Below, piece after piece: positions 32,456-44,179 of a DNA stretch of 64,000 nt; positions within the stretch are counted from its first letter, which is position 1; each line of letters begins with the position of its first letter. Below the pieces are notes generated by a model, which saw nothing but the letters and a program-made list of their open reading frames with translations, was not told the origin of the DNA and searched no databases. Position numbers and translations under genes: made by a program. This stretch comes from Nilaparvata lugens (taxonomy: Eukaryota; Arthropoda; Insecta; Hemiptera; Delphacidae): the NCBI RefSeq assembly GCF_014356525.2, contig NC_052508.1, forward strand, positions 59,433,441 through 59,497,440, read 5' to 3'.

Positions 32456-32594
32456 GGGGATTTGGAATCTAGAACCGAACTTTGACTTTGTTCATTCGCA
32501 ATCGGTTGTTACAGTTGTAACAGTTGTTGTTACAACTGTAACAACCGATTGCGAATGAAGAAAGTCAAAGTTCGGTTCTAGATTCCAAATCCCC
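32456..32594. repeat. near-perfect 139-bp palindrome
   Basis: The left arm 32456-32517 (GGGGATTTGGAATCTAGAAC through CGGTTGTTACAGTTG) is complementary to 32533-32594 at 61 of 62 positions. The 15-base loop TAACAGTTGTTGTTA is itself partly self-complementary. No coding potential. Confidence 0.95.
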
Positions 32595-32934
32595 GCCCTA
32601 GATTCTCAAAATTTCGCTGCAACTACTATTCTACAATCTCAGTTTCATACTCTTGTTGCGAAATCAACTAACTGGAATCTGAAATAGGCCAAAAACGACG
32701 CAAGTCTTCCTCAACGGGACAATATACTTGCTCTGAAGCTAGTATCTTCAGTATTCACAACTCTCAAAAAAGCCATTCCACTCAAACAACTCTTGTAACC
32801 AATAATTGAGGGTTTCAATCGACAACAAACCACTGCGCAGTCTGCAGTTGTTCACTTTGTACGTCAACTGAATCAGAATCTACTGATCAATTGAATGAGA
32901 ATTAGACAAGCGGAAAACATGAATGGATGCACAA

Positions 32935-33490
32935 ACACAATTCAACTGTGATAAGAGTGACAGAGAGATGGGTGCCACAGAGTGAATGAGAGTGAGGAAT
33001 GGAGAAAAGATGAGAATGTGTATCAGAGAAGGACAGTGAGTGTGAGAGATTTGGAGGAAGAGTAAAAATGAAAAGAGAGTGACAAGGAAAATGGACATTG
33101 AAAAGGAAAGTGAGTGATCAGAAACATGAAAGAAGAGTGAGAGCGAGAGAGAGAATTAGGGTGTGAGTGTGAAGAGCAAATCATAGAAAGGGAGAGTTTG
33201 AGTGAGAAACGGGGAATGTAGAATGAGAGAGACAGGGAGCTTGAGTGGTGGTGACAAAGAAATACATTGAAAGAGGATGTAGGAGAGAAATTGTGTAATA
33301 AGAGATATGGATGATTGTAAGGGGGAAAAAGATGGAGAGCGGAGGCGTAAGATGAAATTAAGAATAAGATCAAGTTATTTTAAGATTATAACAAGAAAAA
33401 AATATAAGTAAGAGAGCAAGATATTCGAAGAGAGAGTAAGATGAAGTAAGTGAAAGATGCAGAGAATAAAGGAGTGAGTGAGAGTGATGT
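32935..33490 (+). repeat. purine-rich tract
   Basis: GA-dominated sequence (GAGTGAGAGCGAGAGAGAGA and similar) with scattered GTGTGAGTG. Confidence 0.7.
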
Positions 33491-33653
33491 ATCAATTGCA
33501 ATTCATTTTTGCAGCTGAATCCCAATTGAAAACAATACTATACACTGGAGGAGCCTAATCAATCGCAATTATCTATTTGAAAGACTTCAACGTTTATAAA
33601 GGAATTTAAACGGGATATTTATAAGTGATTTAATGTTTGTAAAGGGGTTTCAA

Positions 33654-33792
33654 CCAGAAATCAATACTATGTGGCATTTGAGATACCCTATTATACACCA
33701 TACGAATAATAGTATTATTATACTGTTATGTAATAAATACCAGAAATCAATACTATGTGGCATATGAGATACCATATTTTACACCATACGAT
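33654..33792 (+). repeat. tandem duplication, ~84-bp period
   Basis: ACCAGAAATCAATACTATGT, GGCATTTGAGATACCC and ACACCATACGA near 33655-33706 recur with few changes near 33739-33791. Confidence 0.9.
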
Positions 33793-35329
33793 TGTTATGT
33801 ATCTTTGTTTGTGCGACAACTGTTTCAATAATCACAAATACAATTTAGACAAAACTATATTCAAACGTGTATCAGACGTGTGTGGCACGCGTTCAGTCGC
33901 GTGCGTGAAGCGTGAATCGAATCATGAGACGTGTGTGTATGTGTGTGTGTGTTGCAACGGATATTGAAGCTATCCACACACCGTGTAATTTCAATTTGAT
34001 TGTTGCGACGTAATTGCTGTCTACTAATACTCCCTCTTGCACTCTTCCACACACCTTCTCACTCTTCCTTTCTCTCTCACACCCTAATCGATGAATGAAC
34101 AAGGGGTTGGAGAGAGGATCAATGTAATAAATAAATTCACTAGGTAATTCACTATTTATTATTCACAATGTAATAATAAATTCACTATTATGTAGTCTAT
34201 TTCTGAAGATGAGTTGGTTTTCAATCAAACTATTGTTTATTCTATGAAATTATTGACAAAAACTGGAGAAGCAATATAAAGAAATTCATTGTTACTGGGT
34301 TAAAAGCTGCATCTAAAAGAAGTTCTGGTGATGTTAACTCATGAAAATCTTATATTCATTTGTTAACATCTTCATAATGTGAATTATTATTCGTAGAAAT
34401 ACTCATAATTTTTCACTATTATATTGACATGTGATTCATACTAAGGTAAAGTTTTCCCACTTACAAGACTGGAGAACTTTCAAGTTCCTTAAACTCCAAA
34501 AACTATCCGACTCCAGCACTAAAAATACTAATCATACTACATTCGAATTCATGAATATCATGAAATTCACGAATTCACAGTACTCTCAAGTCTTATAATA
34601 CCGAGTATGAGATTATAATATATTACAAGATTGAATTAGTAATCTATAATCAATAAACTCGAGTACATTGCCTGGAAATATTTGTTGACCGTAATTTAAG
34701 CTATTTCAATGCATATTTGAAGACTTTAAATGGATAAACGCCAGTGATCAGTTCTACCATCAATGCATCTGTCTGTTACGTATTTCCGGCACAAACAGAT
34801 CCAAACAGGATCAATGAAAGACACGTCTATTAGGTTCCGTGTCCTCCTCTATTGGCACAAAATACAACCGTCATTAAAACAGACAGCTGTTTGATCGTTG
34901 TGTTCTGCTGGAGGGGAGGTTAAATCCAAAATTGAGTCTGCTAGGGAGCACTAAGCTGTATAACTATTTGGAGGTAGCACTGGTTCAGGACGCAGTTTAC
35001 GTCCATTTTTTCTTAAAAACATCTTCTAATGTGTACGTAGTGTGCGATCTTATTGCAAACCCAACGAAATTAGACATCACCTATAGTGAGATTTAGGTTA
35101 TAAAATCAGCATCTGAACTGTACATTGGTTTGCTTCCCTCGTCTGTCGTTGGAGAAGGATATCGCTCTGTCGTCCATCCTTTTCAAGTCATTGCTGAATT
35201 GCTTTTAGATTATGTATTAATATGATGAACTAACAGAATATTTTTGAACCTAATCATGAAAATCAATTTTATATTTCTATTTTACATCTCAAATGGAATT
35301 TATTGATGAATATAATGTATATATTGTGA
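33793..35329. other. AT-rich, no gene recognised
   Basis: Contains a GTGTGTATGTGTGTGTGTGT run near 33932. Near 35080-35135 a TATAGTGAGATTTAGGT end with AATCAGCATCT and a loop-like GTTTGCTTCCC may be a decayed hairpin MITE. Confidence 0.4.
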
Positions 35330-35550
35330 TTATTATTATTAAACGAAAATTCAAATTAAATGCTGTAATTCACCCCGAAGACTTCTGCTACTGCAAGTAT
35401 TAACAACAGGGTAATCAGCTAGATGGAAATTCGATGAGCGCTACTATTCAAAAGTTATTTGTCAGCCCGTGAATCGAACCCAGTACCTCCTAATTGCCGG
35501 TCAGGAATGCTTACCCTCACATCAAACTGACAATCTCTGGATTGTATCTA
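35330..35550 (-). mobile_element. probable tRNA-derived SINE
   Basis: On the minus strand there is a tRNA-like head with a B-box GGGTTCGATTCA (complement of about 35470-35481) preceded by TTCCTGACCGGCAATTAGG and a weak A-box (GATGTGAGGGTAAGCA). A body follows (TCTAGCTGATTACCCTGTTG, AGAAGTCTTCGGGGTGAATT) and it ends in a TAATAATAATAAT tail at 35329-35341. The target duplication was not resolved. Confidence 0.65.
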
Positions 35551-35928
35551 TATATGATGTACATTTTAGTTGAATATCTCAACAAATAATACTGTATTTA
35601 CAGGTATAGCGTGAATCACAGCTTCCGTCAATAGAAGGCAATGTAACAGTAAAAGTGGCAACAATAATTTCAATATGATTTTACAATTTCACTAGGCTCT
35701 ATTTTTTACTATATTTATTTCCTATAATTTCTCCTCTTTTTTTAACGTTCATCTCATTATGAGGCTTGTGATGTCTTCATAATATATCACCAGAGAAGTT
35801 ACTCTGCTTATCCCCAGTCAAACAAAATTAGGAGGAACGCTGGTCTTCAGAAGACTGCTAACCCCTCTAGCAGTTGTTCAGCTCATTGGTTAGGAAGAGC
35901 CTAGTAGTGGAATACATAGGCACCCTAT
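35551..35928. other. no gene recognised
   Basis: Unremarkable sequence between the SINE and hairpin copy 18. Confidence 0.35.
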
Positions 35929-36022
35929 TATAGTGAGATTCTGCGTCCACTAATATCAGGATTCGTTAATTCCATCAGTGCTTCCCGTTCGACAAATGTT
36001 GACAGTTGAAAGTGAAACTCTC
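35929..36022 (-). mobile_element. short-hairpin MITE, copy 18 (reverse)
   Basis: TATAGTGAGATTCTGCGTCC, ATCAGTGCTTCCCGTTCGAC and GTTGACAGTTGAAAGTGAAA, then CTCTC. One terminus is perfect. Confidence 0.8.
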
Positions 36023-36713
36023 AAAGACGTCAGTGGAGGGGTGAGCGATGAGTAACTCCCAATAAAACTTGAGTTACAGTCAAACCCCAGTCACGGAACA
36101 ATCGAAACCCGAAATTCTCCCGCATCTGCGGAAAATAGTGTCAAACAATATTATATTGTTCACCCTCATTCATCGGCACCCGTATTGTCCGAAATATTCC
36201 ACCTGCATCCGGCCCGGCCAACCAAACCCACAAACCACAAAAATACAAACTATTCAGTTTTTCAAATTCCGTATACAATGCCTCCTCACAAAGCTGTATA
36301 ATAAGATTTCGTTTCCCAGCGAAATTCCGAGTTCTAACTGACAAGCTATGATAATACAGAAACTAATCAACTTTCCTAATCTATTTGAATGAAAGAAAAC
36401 TCACAAGATATAATGTGTGTTCTATACAGGGGTTACCAATGCCCCAACAGTGGTATACCCCACCACACCTCAAGACACAAATTACGTAAGCACAAATTAC
36501 GCACCCCCATCAATCCATTTAGCGAAATTCTCACGTTCTATACCAGTATATCAGTTGAGTTATATTAGGAATTCAACATATTATTCGAAGTCATCAAACT
36601 ATGCCATTCAATCTTCTCATACATCATAAGATTCGATTACCTTATCCTAATAGCAATAATAGCATAGATAATCTATATTATGATTGGTACAGAGTATGAA
36701 TACTCTCTGCCTT
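36023..36713. other. no gene recognised; possible old pogo-like sequence
   Basis: ACAGTCAAACCCCAGTCACG near 36075 and CCGAAATATTCC near 36188 resemble pogo/Tigger-type ends, but no matching opposite terminus was found. A 90-codon frame here has no known domain. Confidence 0.25.
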
Positions 36714-36804
36714 TGATGAGATTCAATCCAAAATAACAGCACTGATTAAATAAGAAACAGTGATATCATTGTTTGTTGAGCTGACAGTTTTATTAACGTG
36801 AATC
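36714..36804 (+). mobile_element. short-hairpin MITE, copy 19 (degraded)
   Basis: GATGAGATTCAATCC, AACAGCACTGATTAAATAAG, CAGTGATATCATTG and AGCTGACAGTTTTATTAACG follow the family order with many changes. Confidence 0.6.
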
Positions 36805-37379
36805 GATAAATCATAAATACGGTTGAACAAAATACTTGAGTCGTTTGAAGAGAATGAGTCGTATTTAATCACATATTGAAATAAAAAACGAATGATTTTT
36901 TCCACAACTACTCATTATTATGAGAACTTGAGACACTTGTTTTGGTTGTTGTATTATTATCAATCTATCATGAACTAAAATCTCACGGATAATACGGAGC
37001 ACAGTAATGAAGCCTCATGATTGGTGAACAAGGTGAGAGGCTGTCATTGGTCGAGACAAAACACGCCGACAGTGGGCGGAGTAGTTTTACTGTAGCATTG
37101 ATGAATGCTACTTTTGCTATTGCTATTTTAAATGCTATTTTTGGTTCGTAACAAGTTGATTCTTTTAGCAGCTCAATGAATATTGCCGACGAAAAATAAT
37201 AATAATTGAACTTGATTACATGATCCAGTATAGTTTCCGTATTAAAGTGTAAAATCACACTTTCATTTTCATGAGACAAATCTTCTCTTTCATTCTGTAA
37301 GGTCTAATAAAATGAGATATTCTGTACTTCAGACTCGTAGGAGCTGGGAGATTCGATTAGGTGGTATTTTCAACTCACA

Positions 37380-38000
37380 TAGCTGAAATGGATCTAATAC
37401 TAAGAAGAAGGTATAAAACTGAAGTCGAAAAACTTATCCAGTGCTATTGGAAAAAGAAAATACGCTGGAAAACTGTGAAGATTCAGTCAGGGGACCCATC
37501 TAACCAGAACAATTCAGCCGGCTTTCCCATGTGCTGATGAAATACCAGCGAAAGAAAGAAAGCGTCGAACTAGAGATAGAAATAGAGAAAGAAAGTCATG
37601 GAAGATGAAGATGAAAAGAGTTATATGGTAGAAAAGTAAGAAAAAAAAAGAAGAGTGAAAAATAAGAAGAAGAGGGGAAGAAGAAGAAGAAAAATAAGAA
37701 GCTAAAATCAACAAGATAAATGTGATGAAACAGGTTGTGAGTGAAAATGGTATGAAAATGTAACAAATACTCCACGAAACAAAGAATATAGTAAAGTAGA
37801 TAAGAGTGAGAGAAGCAGAAAAAGAGGGAATTTATAGCTTGTGTTTCAGTTTGAAAGAAAAATCTAGAGAAACTCGAACAACCAGAAGGAGCTGAAAACT
37901 GTGGGGAAAGAACGAAGAAAAAGAATTCCATGAAGATGAATTCAAGCTGAAAAGAAGGGCAAAACAAGTGGAAAAGTCTTTGAAACAGATTCACTCTTCC
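37380..38000 (+). repeat. purine-rich tract
   Basis: AAG/GAA-biased sequence, densest at 37550-37710 (AAGAAGAAGAGGGGAAGAAG). Confidence 0.65.
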
Positions 38001-38206
38001 ATCTTGGCGTGCAAAAAAGGGAAAGGTATCTTTTCTTCCCCCTCTTCACACCCGCCCCCTACCACTCTCATGCAGCACCGTTCGAAAATAAATAGAGAGA
38101 TGACTTGTTTTGTCTCGTGCCTGGAAATCGCTACACATCTCTCCCAGAGACAATGATTACAAGAAGTCATTTATCGAAATAAAAGTTTGTCCTTGCTGAT
38201 GAATGA

Positions 38207-38306
38207 TACAGAGGTGAATTCACTTAAAACTGTCAGCATTGGCTGAATGAGAAGCATTGATGCTATCTCGGGATAATGCTGATAAATTGAAGTGAATCTC
38301 ACTGTA
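38207..38306 (+). mobile_element. short-hairpin MITE, copy 20
   Basis: TACAGAGGTGAATTCACTTA, AAACTGTCAGCATTGGCTGA, GAGAAGCATTGATGCTATCT, AATGCTGATAAATTGAAGTG and AATCTCACTGTA. Nearly full-length. Confidence 0.9.
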
Positions 38307-39036
38307 AAGACAAAACAGCCTCGGGCCCCTCTGCAGCAGCTAATCAGGGTTGTTTTGTTTTCTGAGAAGGATTGAGACGAAACTTCACTAATGGGCTGTC
38401 GTTTCATGCAAAAATTATATTATAATTGGATACAGTTACTACTTATCGGTGTTTTTATTTGTTTGTTATAAACCAGTATGGTTTTGTATAGCAGTAAGCA
38501 TTTTTAAAAAGGAGAAATATTCACAAAGGTACTAATCCATCATTCACCGACATTAATGTAGCTTATATTTATACTGCAATATGTTGGGTTGGGGATACAT
38601 TGTACAACAATTTTCATTGTAGTTTTTTACCATTTCCATGGAAATGTTTGTACCATTCTCATAACCTTATCATTTTTTTGTTTACGACTGAATTATCTTA
38701 TCTTTCATGTCCTATCTTTATTCAAACGTGAGTCGCTCAAGTTCGATCAGAATCGATGATTTGAAACCCAACTGAGGGATTATTCATATATCATTAACAT
38801 TTACCCCCGTCGCATCACTCACAATTCGTGACCTTGCGTGGAAACCAACTCCAGAAGTAACAAATTTAGTGAATTTAAACTCTCTAAATTACAGTTTTGA
38901 TGTTTTACCAACTCAAATTTCTCAATATTCACACTTCAATCACTTGATAAAAAATGAAGACAGGCTACTAGCTAACATTAAAGATTTAACTAATAATTTT
39001 AAAACCCTGTGAGGTTCGTTCTCAGATTATATAAAA
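38307..39036. other. no gene recognised
   Basis: AT-rich; nothing recognisable. Confidence 0.35.
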
Positions 39037-39893
39037 CAGGCACGGCCCTAGGGACTTTGCCGTCCTGGGCGAGATCGGCAAACGCCGCCACCACCCCCCC
39101 CCCCCACACAGAAGTATCCCATCTAATTGTTCACTCCCGGGTTCCACCCCTTCCTTGAGCGATCGTCTAACTATGTGTCGTCTCCGCTGTGATGCGATCG
39201 GGCCATTCGCACCACAGTGCTACAGTGAAATAATAAATAATTATTTACAAGGAGTCCCAAGAGTAAATTGCAATTTGAAAATTATTTTTGTTTCATAAAC
39301 TGTTTTATGTTTCCAGTTGCAGAGATATTTTTTAAAGGCCGACCTGAAAATTCCCTTCGCATGGGAAAATTCCTTCACCAATTTTTCAAGATCTAAGGAC
39401 TCAGCCATAGCTCGATGGAAATCATCGCTAGACCACTCAGACGTTCCTGGGACATTGTTGATCTCAAATATGTCTTTATTAGCTTGAGTTTGGAAAAGCT
39501 TCTTTCTCAACTGTCACTACTAGAATCAATAGAATCCTTAGAGCAACAATTACTTGAGGCACGATTCCATGATCAAACTAATTTATAATTTTTAACGTTT
39601 CTTTTAGAGAACTGTTGAGCTTTATAATTGTTAATAGAACTTTCAGTTCGTCTTTTAAATCCGTGTTAATGATATCATTGGAATCATTGAAACTTAGGGC
39701 ATCACACAATTTTGAACACTTGTCTGATAACTCATATTGGGAGGCATGTCTTCAACTTTGCTAATATCGTACAAAAACTCTAAAATTAGTTATATAATCC
39801 TACTATTCACATTTAATATTATAAATTTGCCGCCCCCCAAAATCTGCCGCCCTGGGCGGCCGCCCGGTCCACCCACCCCTGGGGCCGGCCCTG
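39037..39893 (-). mobile_element. hAT-type element with decayed transposase
   Basis: The ends CAGGCACGGCCCTAGGG (39037) and CCCCTGGGGCCGGCCCTG (39893) form imperfect inverted termini of the CAGGGCCGGCCC type common in hAT elements. On the minus strand, fragments read like the ZMYM1/TTF-zinc-finger hAT transposase group: KCSKLCDALSFNDSNDI with INTDLKDELKVL (about 39620-39715) and FEINNVPGTSEWSSDDFHRA (39241-39510 frame), separated by stops. A poly-C run of 13 lies at 39091. The flanks ATATAAAA and ATAAGAAT are only partly alike, so the 8-bp duplication is decayed or absent. Non-functional. Confidence 0.65.
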
Positions 39894-39935
39894 ATAAGAA
39901 TGAACAGATTCATTGAGTGGATAAGCTGAGGATGA

Positions 39936-40038
39936 TATTGTGAGATACATTTTCAAACTTTTAGCATAGCATTGAAGGGTTGAATAGGAAGAGTTAATGA
40001 TATTCATGAGGAATAATTATAGTTTGAAGTGAATCTTT
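39936..40038 (+). mobile_element. short-hairpin MITE, copy 21
   Basis: ATTGTGAGATACATTTTCAA, TAGCATAGCATTGAAGGGTT, GAATAGGAAGAGTTAATGAT and AGTTTGAAGTGAATCTTTCC. Confidence 0.75.
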
Positions 40039-40132
40039 CCCTGAAGTGAAGGTTGTTGCCTTCCATCCCTGCAATACTGAACAACAGGGGTTGTTGCAAA
40101 AATAATAATACAGAAATAGGTTAGGCACAGCA

Positions 40133-41112
40133 TATTGGCGTATTTCATTCAGTACTATAGTGATATTCACGTCAATCTTTCAGCAATCATCTACAGTGTA
40201 ATATTAGAGGAAAGAATGTGTTTATACATGTAAGGAATAGGGAATTCACGAATGACGCATCATCACGTCAGAACTACTGTACTGATTAACTTTGCATATT
40301 GATTCTCAATCTACCGAGGATGGTGATAGGCCTATTTTTAGTACTTCAAGATTTCTAGTTATACAAATTTCTAATTAAGTGGACTGTAATTTTAATCGAT
40401 TTAATATTCAATATATTCTGACAGAAAAATACTAATAAATCCATTCATGATGCAATGAAAAACTCTATTATTAAAACTTACCCCGGCTGATGATCTACGC
40501 TGTAAGTCAGAGTGATTTTTACCTATAGGTTTGGTTGGTAAAAAGGTAAAGGAGAGAATTAAGGAATAGGAAAATGTAAATAAATCACTTGACCTCCGAT
40601 GATTTATGATGTAGCCAGGCACTGCAGAGAGTAGTTGAATCATGTATGGAATTCTGCTTCTCAATTTTAACATGTACATTAAAATCAATTATTACTCCCT
40701 ACTATCGGAGACACGGAATTACAATTAATAATTCCCGATAAAAATACAAACAAATCAACGAGCGAGTCGAACTGTCCTGTCAACGGAGGCAGTTATGCTA
40801 GCCAACTGAACTTGAAAACTACAAAACAAACAATTAAACAATTATGCACTAGTGCGCCAGTAGACGGGGAAGATTGGAAACTAACTACTTAGCGCCAAAC
40901 TCCATTATATTCAAATGGCGTCAAGAATTTCAGTAGGTCAAGTTTTTAATTACACTACTATGGAGCACGGGCTACTAGCACGGCCTAGTATTGAATTACT
41001 ATTTAACGTATTGGCGTATTTCATTCAGTTTGAAGATTCACTTCAATCAGTCACCATTCAATATAAATAATATCAATGATCCCCATTCAAGAAATGCTGA
41101 TAGTAAAAAGTA
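40133..41112. mobile_element. short-hairpin MITE copy 22 split by a larger element
   Basis: ATTGGCGTATTTCATTCAG occurs at about 40135 and again at about 41011, each followed by a MITE-like end (ATTCACGTCAATC and ATTCACTTCAATC). The second continues into a full reverse-orientation hairpin (CAATGATCCCCATTCAAG, AAATGCTGATAG) to 41112. The ~855 bases between look like an insertion that duplicated its target, including part of the MITE. Confidence 0.55.
40236..41000 (+). mobile_element. 'GACGCATCATCACGTC' family repeat, copy 2, interrupted
   Basis: The left part 40236-40385 (ATTCACGAATGACGCATCAT, CTCAATCTACCGAGGATGG, CTTCAAGATTTCTAG) and right part 40940-41000 (AAGTTTTTAATTACAC, GGAGCACGGGCTAC) match 9341-9519 on either side of ~550 foreign bases with no recognised content. 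Confidence 0.65.
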
Positions 41113-41204
41113 GAACTGTATCAAAGCTATATAGAACGATCAATATACAGTTATAGTTAAAAGGTGCGGTGTGATTCTCACGGTTCAGTCAGGTTTGAAA
41201 TTGG

Positions 41205-42540
41205 CTATTGAAAAAGAAAAATAAGGAAGATGAGGAGTTGGTGGAGGAGGTATATGGGAATATAGGTGGATAGAAGGAGGAGGAGAAGAAAAAGAAAGAG
41301 AATCAGAAGAGGAAAAGGAGACGAAGAGGAGACGAAGAGGAAGAGAAAATAGCTGATACGTGTGCTATGTATGGGATTCGTTCCAATCGCAGACCTCTTA
41401 TGATGATATCCTTTCAACCGAAATGATCGTTCTCCTCCATGTCATTCCCTGTGTTCCCTCTTTCGGGAGAGGGGGCAGGCAGACAAACGAACAGATGGAA
41501 TCGCGATGTTTTCGCTTCCGTATCTTTCTCCCTCATCATCCTCGTTTATTTCTTCTTCTTTTGTCGTTTCTTTCTGTTTTTAGTGATTTTCCTTTCAATT
41601 TATTGACTGTAATTCTTATCCCCATGATTGATCATTCTTGAAGCGCTGTGCAAATCAATACTTCATCAAACAATATCGGATCATGTCTTTTAGATACAGT
41701 AGTTTGTTCCATTTCTTTCTACCTTATCCTCCTTTATTTCCTTCGCTTTCCAATCTTTTCCTCCTCTATCTTCTTACCTTTCCAACCTTATCCTCATCAA
41801 ACATCATCTTATCCTTACATTCTATTCTCTTATTGTTGTCGTGATCTCTGCTCCTTGCCTGTCTCCAAATAAATTCTTATTATTTTTATAATGTGCTTCA
41901 TATTTATTCATTCATTTATACAATATGTGCATTATCAAAATCTCCTCTCCAAATCAATGATTTCTATAAATTACTATGCCTCGATCCATTTATTTACTTT
42001 TAAAGAGAGATAGAGAGAACCCCCACATCTTCATATTCAGATTTTCCTACCTCATTAGTTTTCAATTCCCTTTCCTACTACATCTAATAGTTCGTTTTTT
42101 TTCTCCTTCTGCTTTCTCCTCTCCTGCTCCCTTCTCCTGCTCCTGCTCTTCTACTCTCCCCTCTTTCTCATCGTCCTCATCCTTCCTCACCCGCCTTTCT
42201 ATATTTTCGCTTAATCCCTGTCTAAAAATAATGCATCACAGGTCCCAGGAACTAATCAGCTGAATCCTTCCACTACAGAAGATGGAATAGAGAGAGAGAG
42301 AGAGTGAGAGAGAGGGGAAAAATAGTAAGAGGAATATATTGATAGTTTTGGTGAGAGAGAGAGAATGTGTGTGATGGTGCGAGCCGTATGTCAACGATCA
42401 AATACAGAAATATCAAACGATGACGAGTGATGAGTGATGATCACCGCTTTCTCTATCACTCTCTCTCTTTCTGTCTTTCTCTATCTCTCTTCCTCTCAAT
42501 TCGTTCTCACTCTCTCTTTTCTCTCTCTCTCCTGTCAAGG
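41205..42540. repeat. alternating purine and pyrimidine tracts
   Basis: GA-rich at 41210-41350 and 42275-42370 (AGAGAGAGAGAGAGTGAGAG), C/T-rich at 41520-41860, 42060-42200 and 42437-42535 (CTCTCTCTTTCTGTCTTTCT). Strand bias flips several times within 1.3 kb. No gene recognised. Confidence 0.65.
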
Positions 42541-43091
42541 GACAGTCATATGCTACGGAAGTATTCCCGAACTATATCAAAGAGCTCTTGTATTATTCTC
42601 TCCTTCTACTCCTGGTTTGGCATTCATGCTTGGATTCATTCCATATTGTATCTATTGATATTTTTGGCCTCTGGTGATGGTAACGTAAGCAAGTGTGTAT
42701 TTGTCTGCAGAATCTCAATAATTTAAATTCGATATTTGGGGCACTGGTATCAAATATGATGTAGAATTGATACATAATGATATGAAAACATAATAATATG
42801 TTGTATCATCCACCTAGCTTCCAAAGCCAAATACAACATTCCAGTTTGAACGGAGACGAGCTAGTTCTTGGTTTAAACTAGGAATGCTTTGAAACAATTT
42901 TTTTCTTGATTTTATAGCACCTAGTTAAAGACAAATAAGCTATTCTATTCTGACTTAAATTGATGAGAATATTGTTTGTGAAGGTAAAACCTATTGGTCT
43001 TTTATATTGGTCAAGGATTAAATTGAAGATTATTTTTAGCATAAAAGGATACAGTATTCGGCTTTCGCACTTCCATTTGAACACTTTAGCA

Positions 43092-43262
43092 CTAAAATAA
43101 TTCGTGTGGCTTTCTGCGTTGAAGTCTTCTTACTCCATGCACGTTGAGCAGCTGGATTGCTTTCATGTTTACATGTTGATGAAGTCTTTTATCATGTTTT
43201 TCTGCAAATATTGTATTTGGATTTCACTGATAACTGTAGCCACTCCCAGGTCGCGGTGACTT
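43092..43262 (-). pseudogene. Jockey-type retrotransposon C-terminal remnant 1
   Basis: On the minus strand, HRDLGVATVISEIQIQ in one frame, then KHDKRLHQHVNMKAIQLL and GVRRLQRRKPHELF before a stop at 43092-43094. The order matches remnant 2 (HRDLQVDLVCSEIQ, EARLHQHDNIEAIQLL, VRRLKRKKPFELV), so this is the tail of a related but different copy, with one frameshift. Only ~55 residues remain. Confidence 0.7.
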
Positions 43263-43540
43263 GAAAGAAATTGAATAATTAGTTTCAATTATCAAATTAG
43301 AATTAACTGATTAATATCATTTTTTTTATTCAACGATACATTGCTATCTAGTCTAGGGACTAATGAACAACTTTTTTCTGTCCTATAATACTAATCAATA
43401 CTTCATACAAGAGAATCCTCCATAGGGTCTCCTATTCAAATTCTAATATTATTAGTACACCTCTTATGACTGTACTACACAGGTGGGTTTCACTTATTTC
43501 CACTGCTCTGCTTTTCACTGGACACAAGACACTTGAATCA

Positions 43541-44000
43541 GCACTAGACCAGTTCAAATGGCTTCTTCCTTTTCAGCCTCCTCACCAATCCTTCATTTTC
43601 CAGCAGCTGGATTGCTTCGATGTTGTCGTGTTGGTGGAGTCGAGCCTCGTGTTTCCCTGCATGCCTCTGGATTTCGCTGCATACCAGGTCGACTTGCAGG
43701 TCTCTGTGAAGGACGCTGTTTCTGACGTACCAAGGAGCATCAGCAATGTTTCTCAGCACCTTGTTTTGGAAGAGTTGAATGACTTTGATATTACTGTCTT
43801 TGGTACACCCCAAAGTTGTATACCATACGTCCATACTGGCTTTAGAATCTGCTTATACAGGAGTACTTTGTTTGGAATTGACAGGATGGAGTTCCTCCCA
43901 ATCAGCCACCAGAGTCTCTTGTATTTTATTCCCAGCTCTATTAATATCAATGAAAATAAGGATCTATCCATTCACGGTAAATTAAAAATAATTCTGTAAA
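43541..44000 (-). pseudogene. Jockey-clade non-LTR retrotransposon C-terminal remnant 2
   Basis: Two minus-strand frames overlap. The 43971-43753 piece has LGIKYKRLWWLIGR then KVLLYKQILKPVWTYGIQLW. The 43834-43544 piece has KVIQLFQNKVLRNIADAPWY, VRNSVLHRDLQVDLVCSEI and RRLKRKKPFELV before the stop. LYK-x-x-x-KP-x-WTYG-x-QLWG and KxLRxIxxAPWYVxN are hallmark Jockey motifs downstream of the catalytic RT. A frameshift near 43815 joins the pieces. 5'-truncated and inactive. Confidence 0.88.
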
Positions 44001-44179
44001 TTTGCAAGATAATCAGTTTTAACCAATTCATTTAAAATAAACGATTTCGGGAAAAACCCTCAAAGAGGGGGAAGGCCTAAAATAAATTTTTCCCCATAAA
44101 TAATTTGATCATGAGGATTCATTTCACCTTTTACTATTGGAGGGTTAGGGTTTTTCTCTGAACTAAGAAACAATAAAAA

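Noticed and set aside
36069..36341. 90-codon frame and pogo-like terminal sequence
   Set aside because: The TCAAACCCC start resembles pogo ends, but no inverted partner was found and the frame has no transposase motif.
43466..43999. 177-codon plus-strand frame
   Set aside because: It is the antisense of the clearly recognisable Jockey C-terminus on the minus strand.
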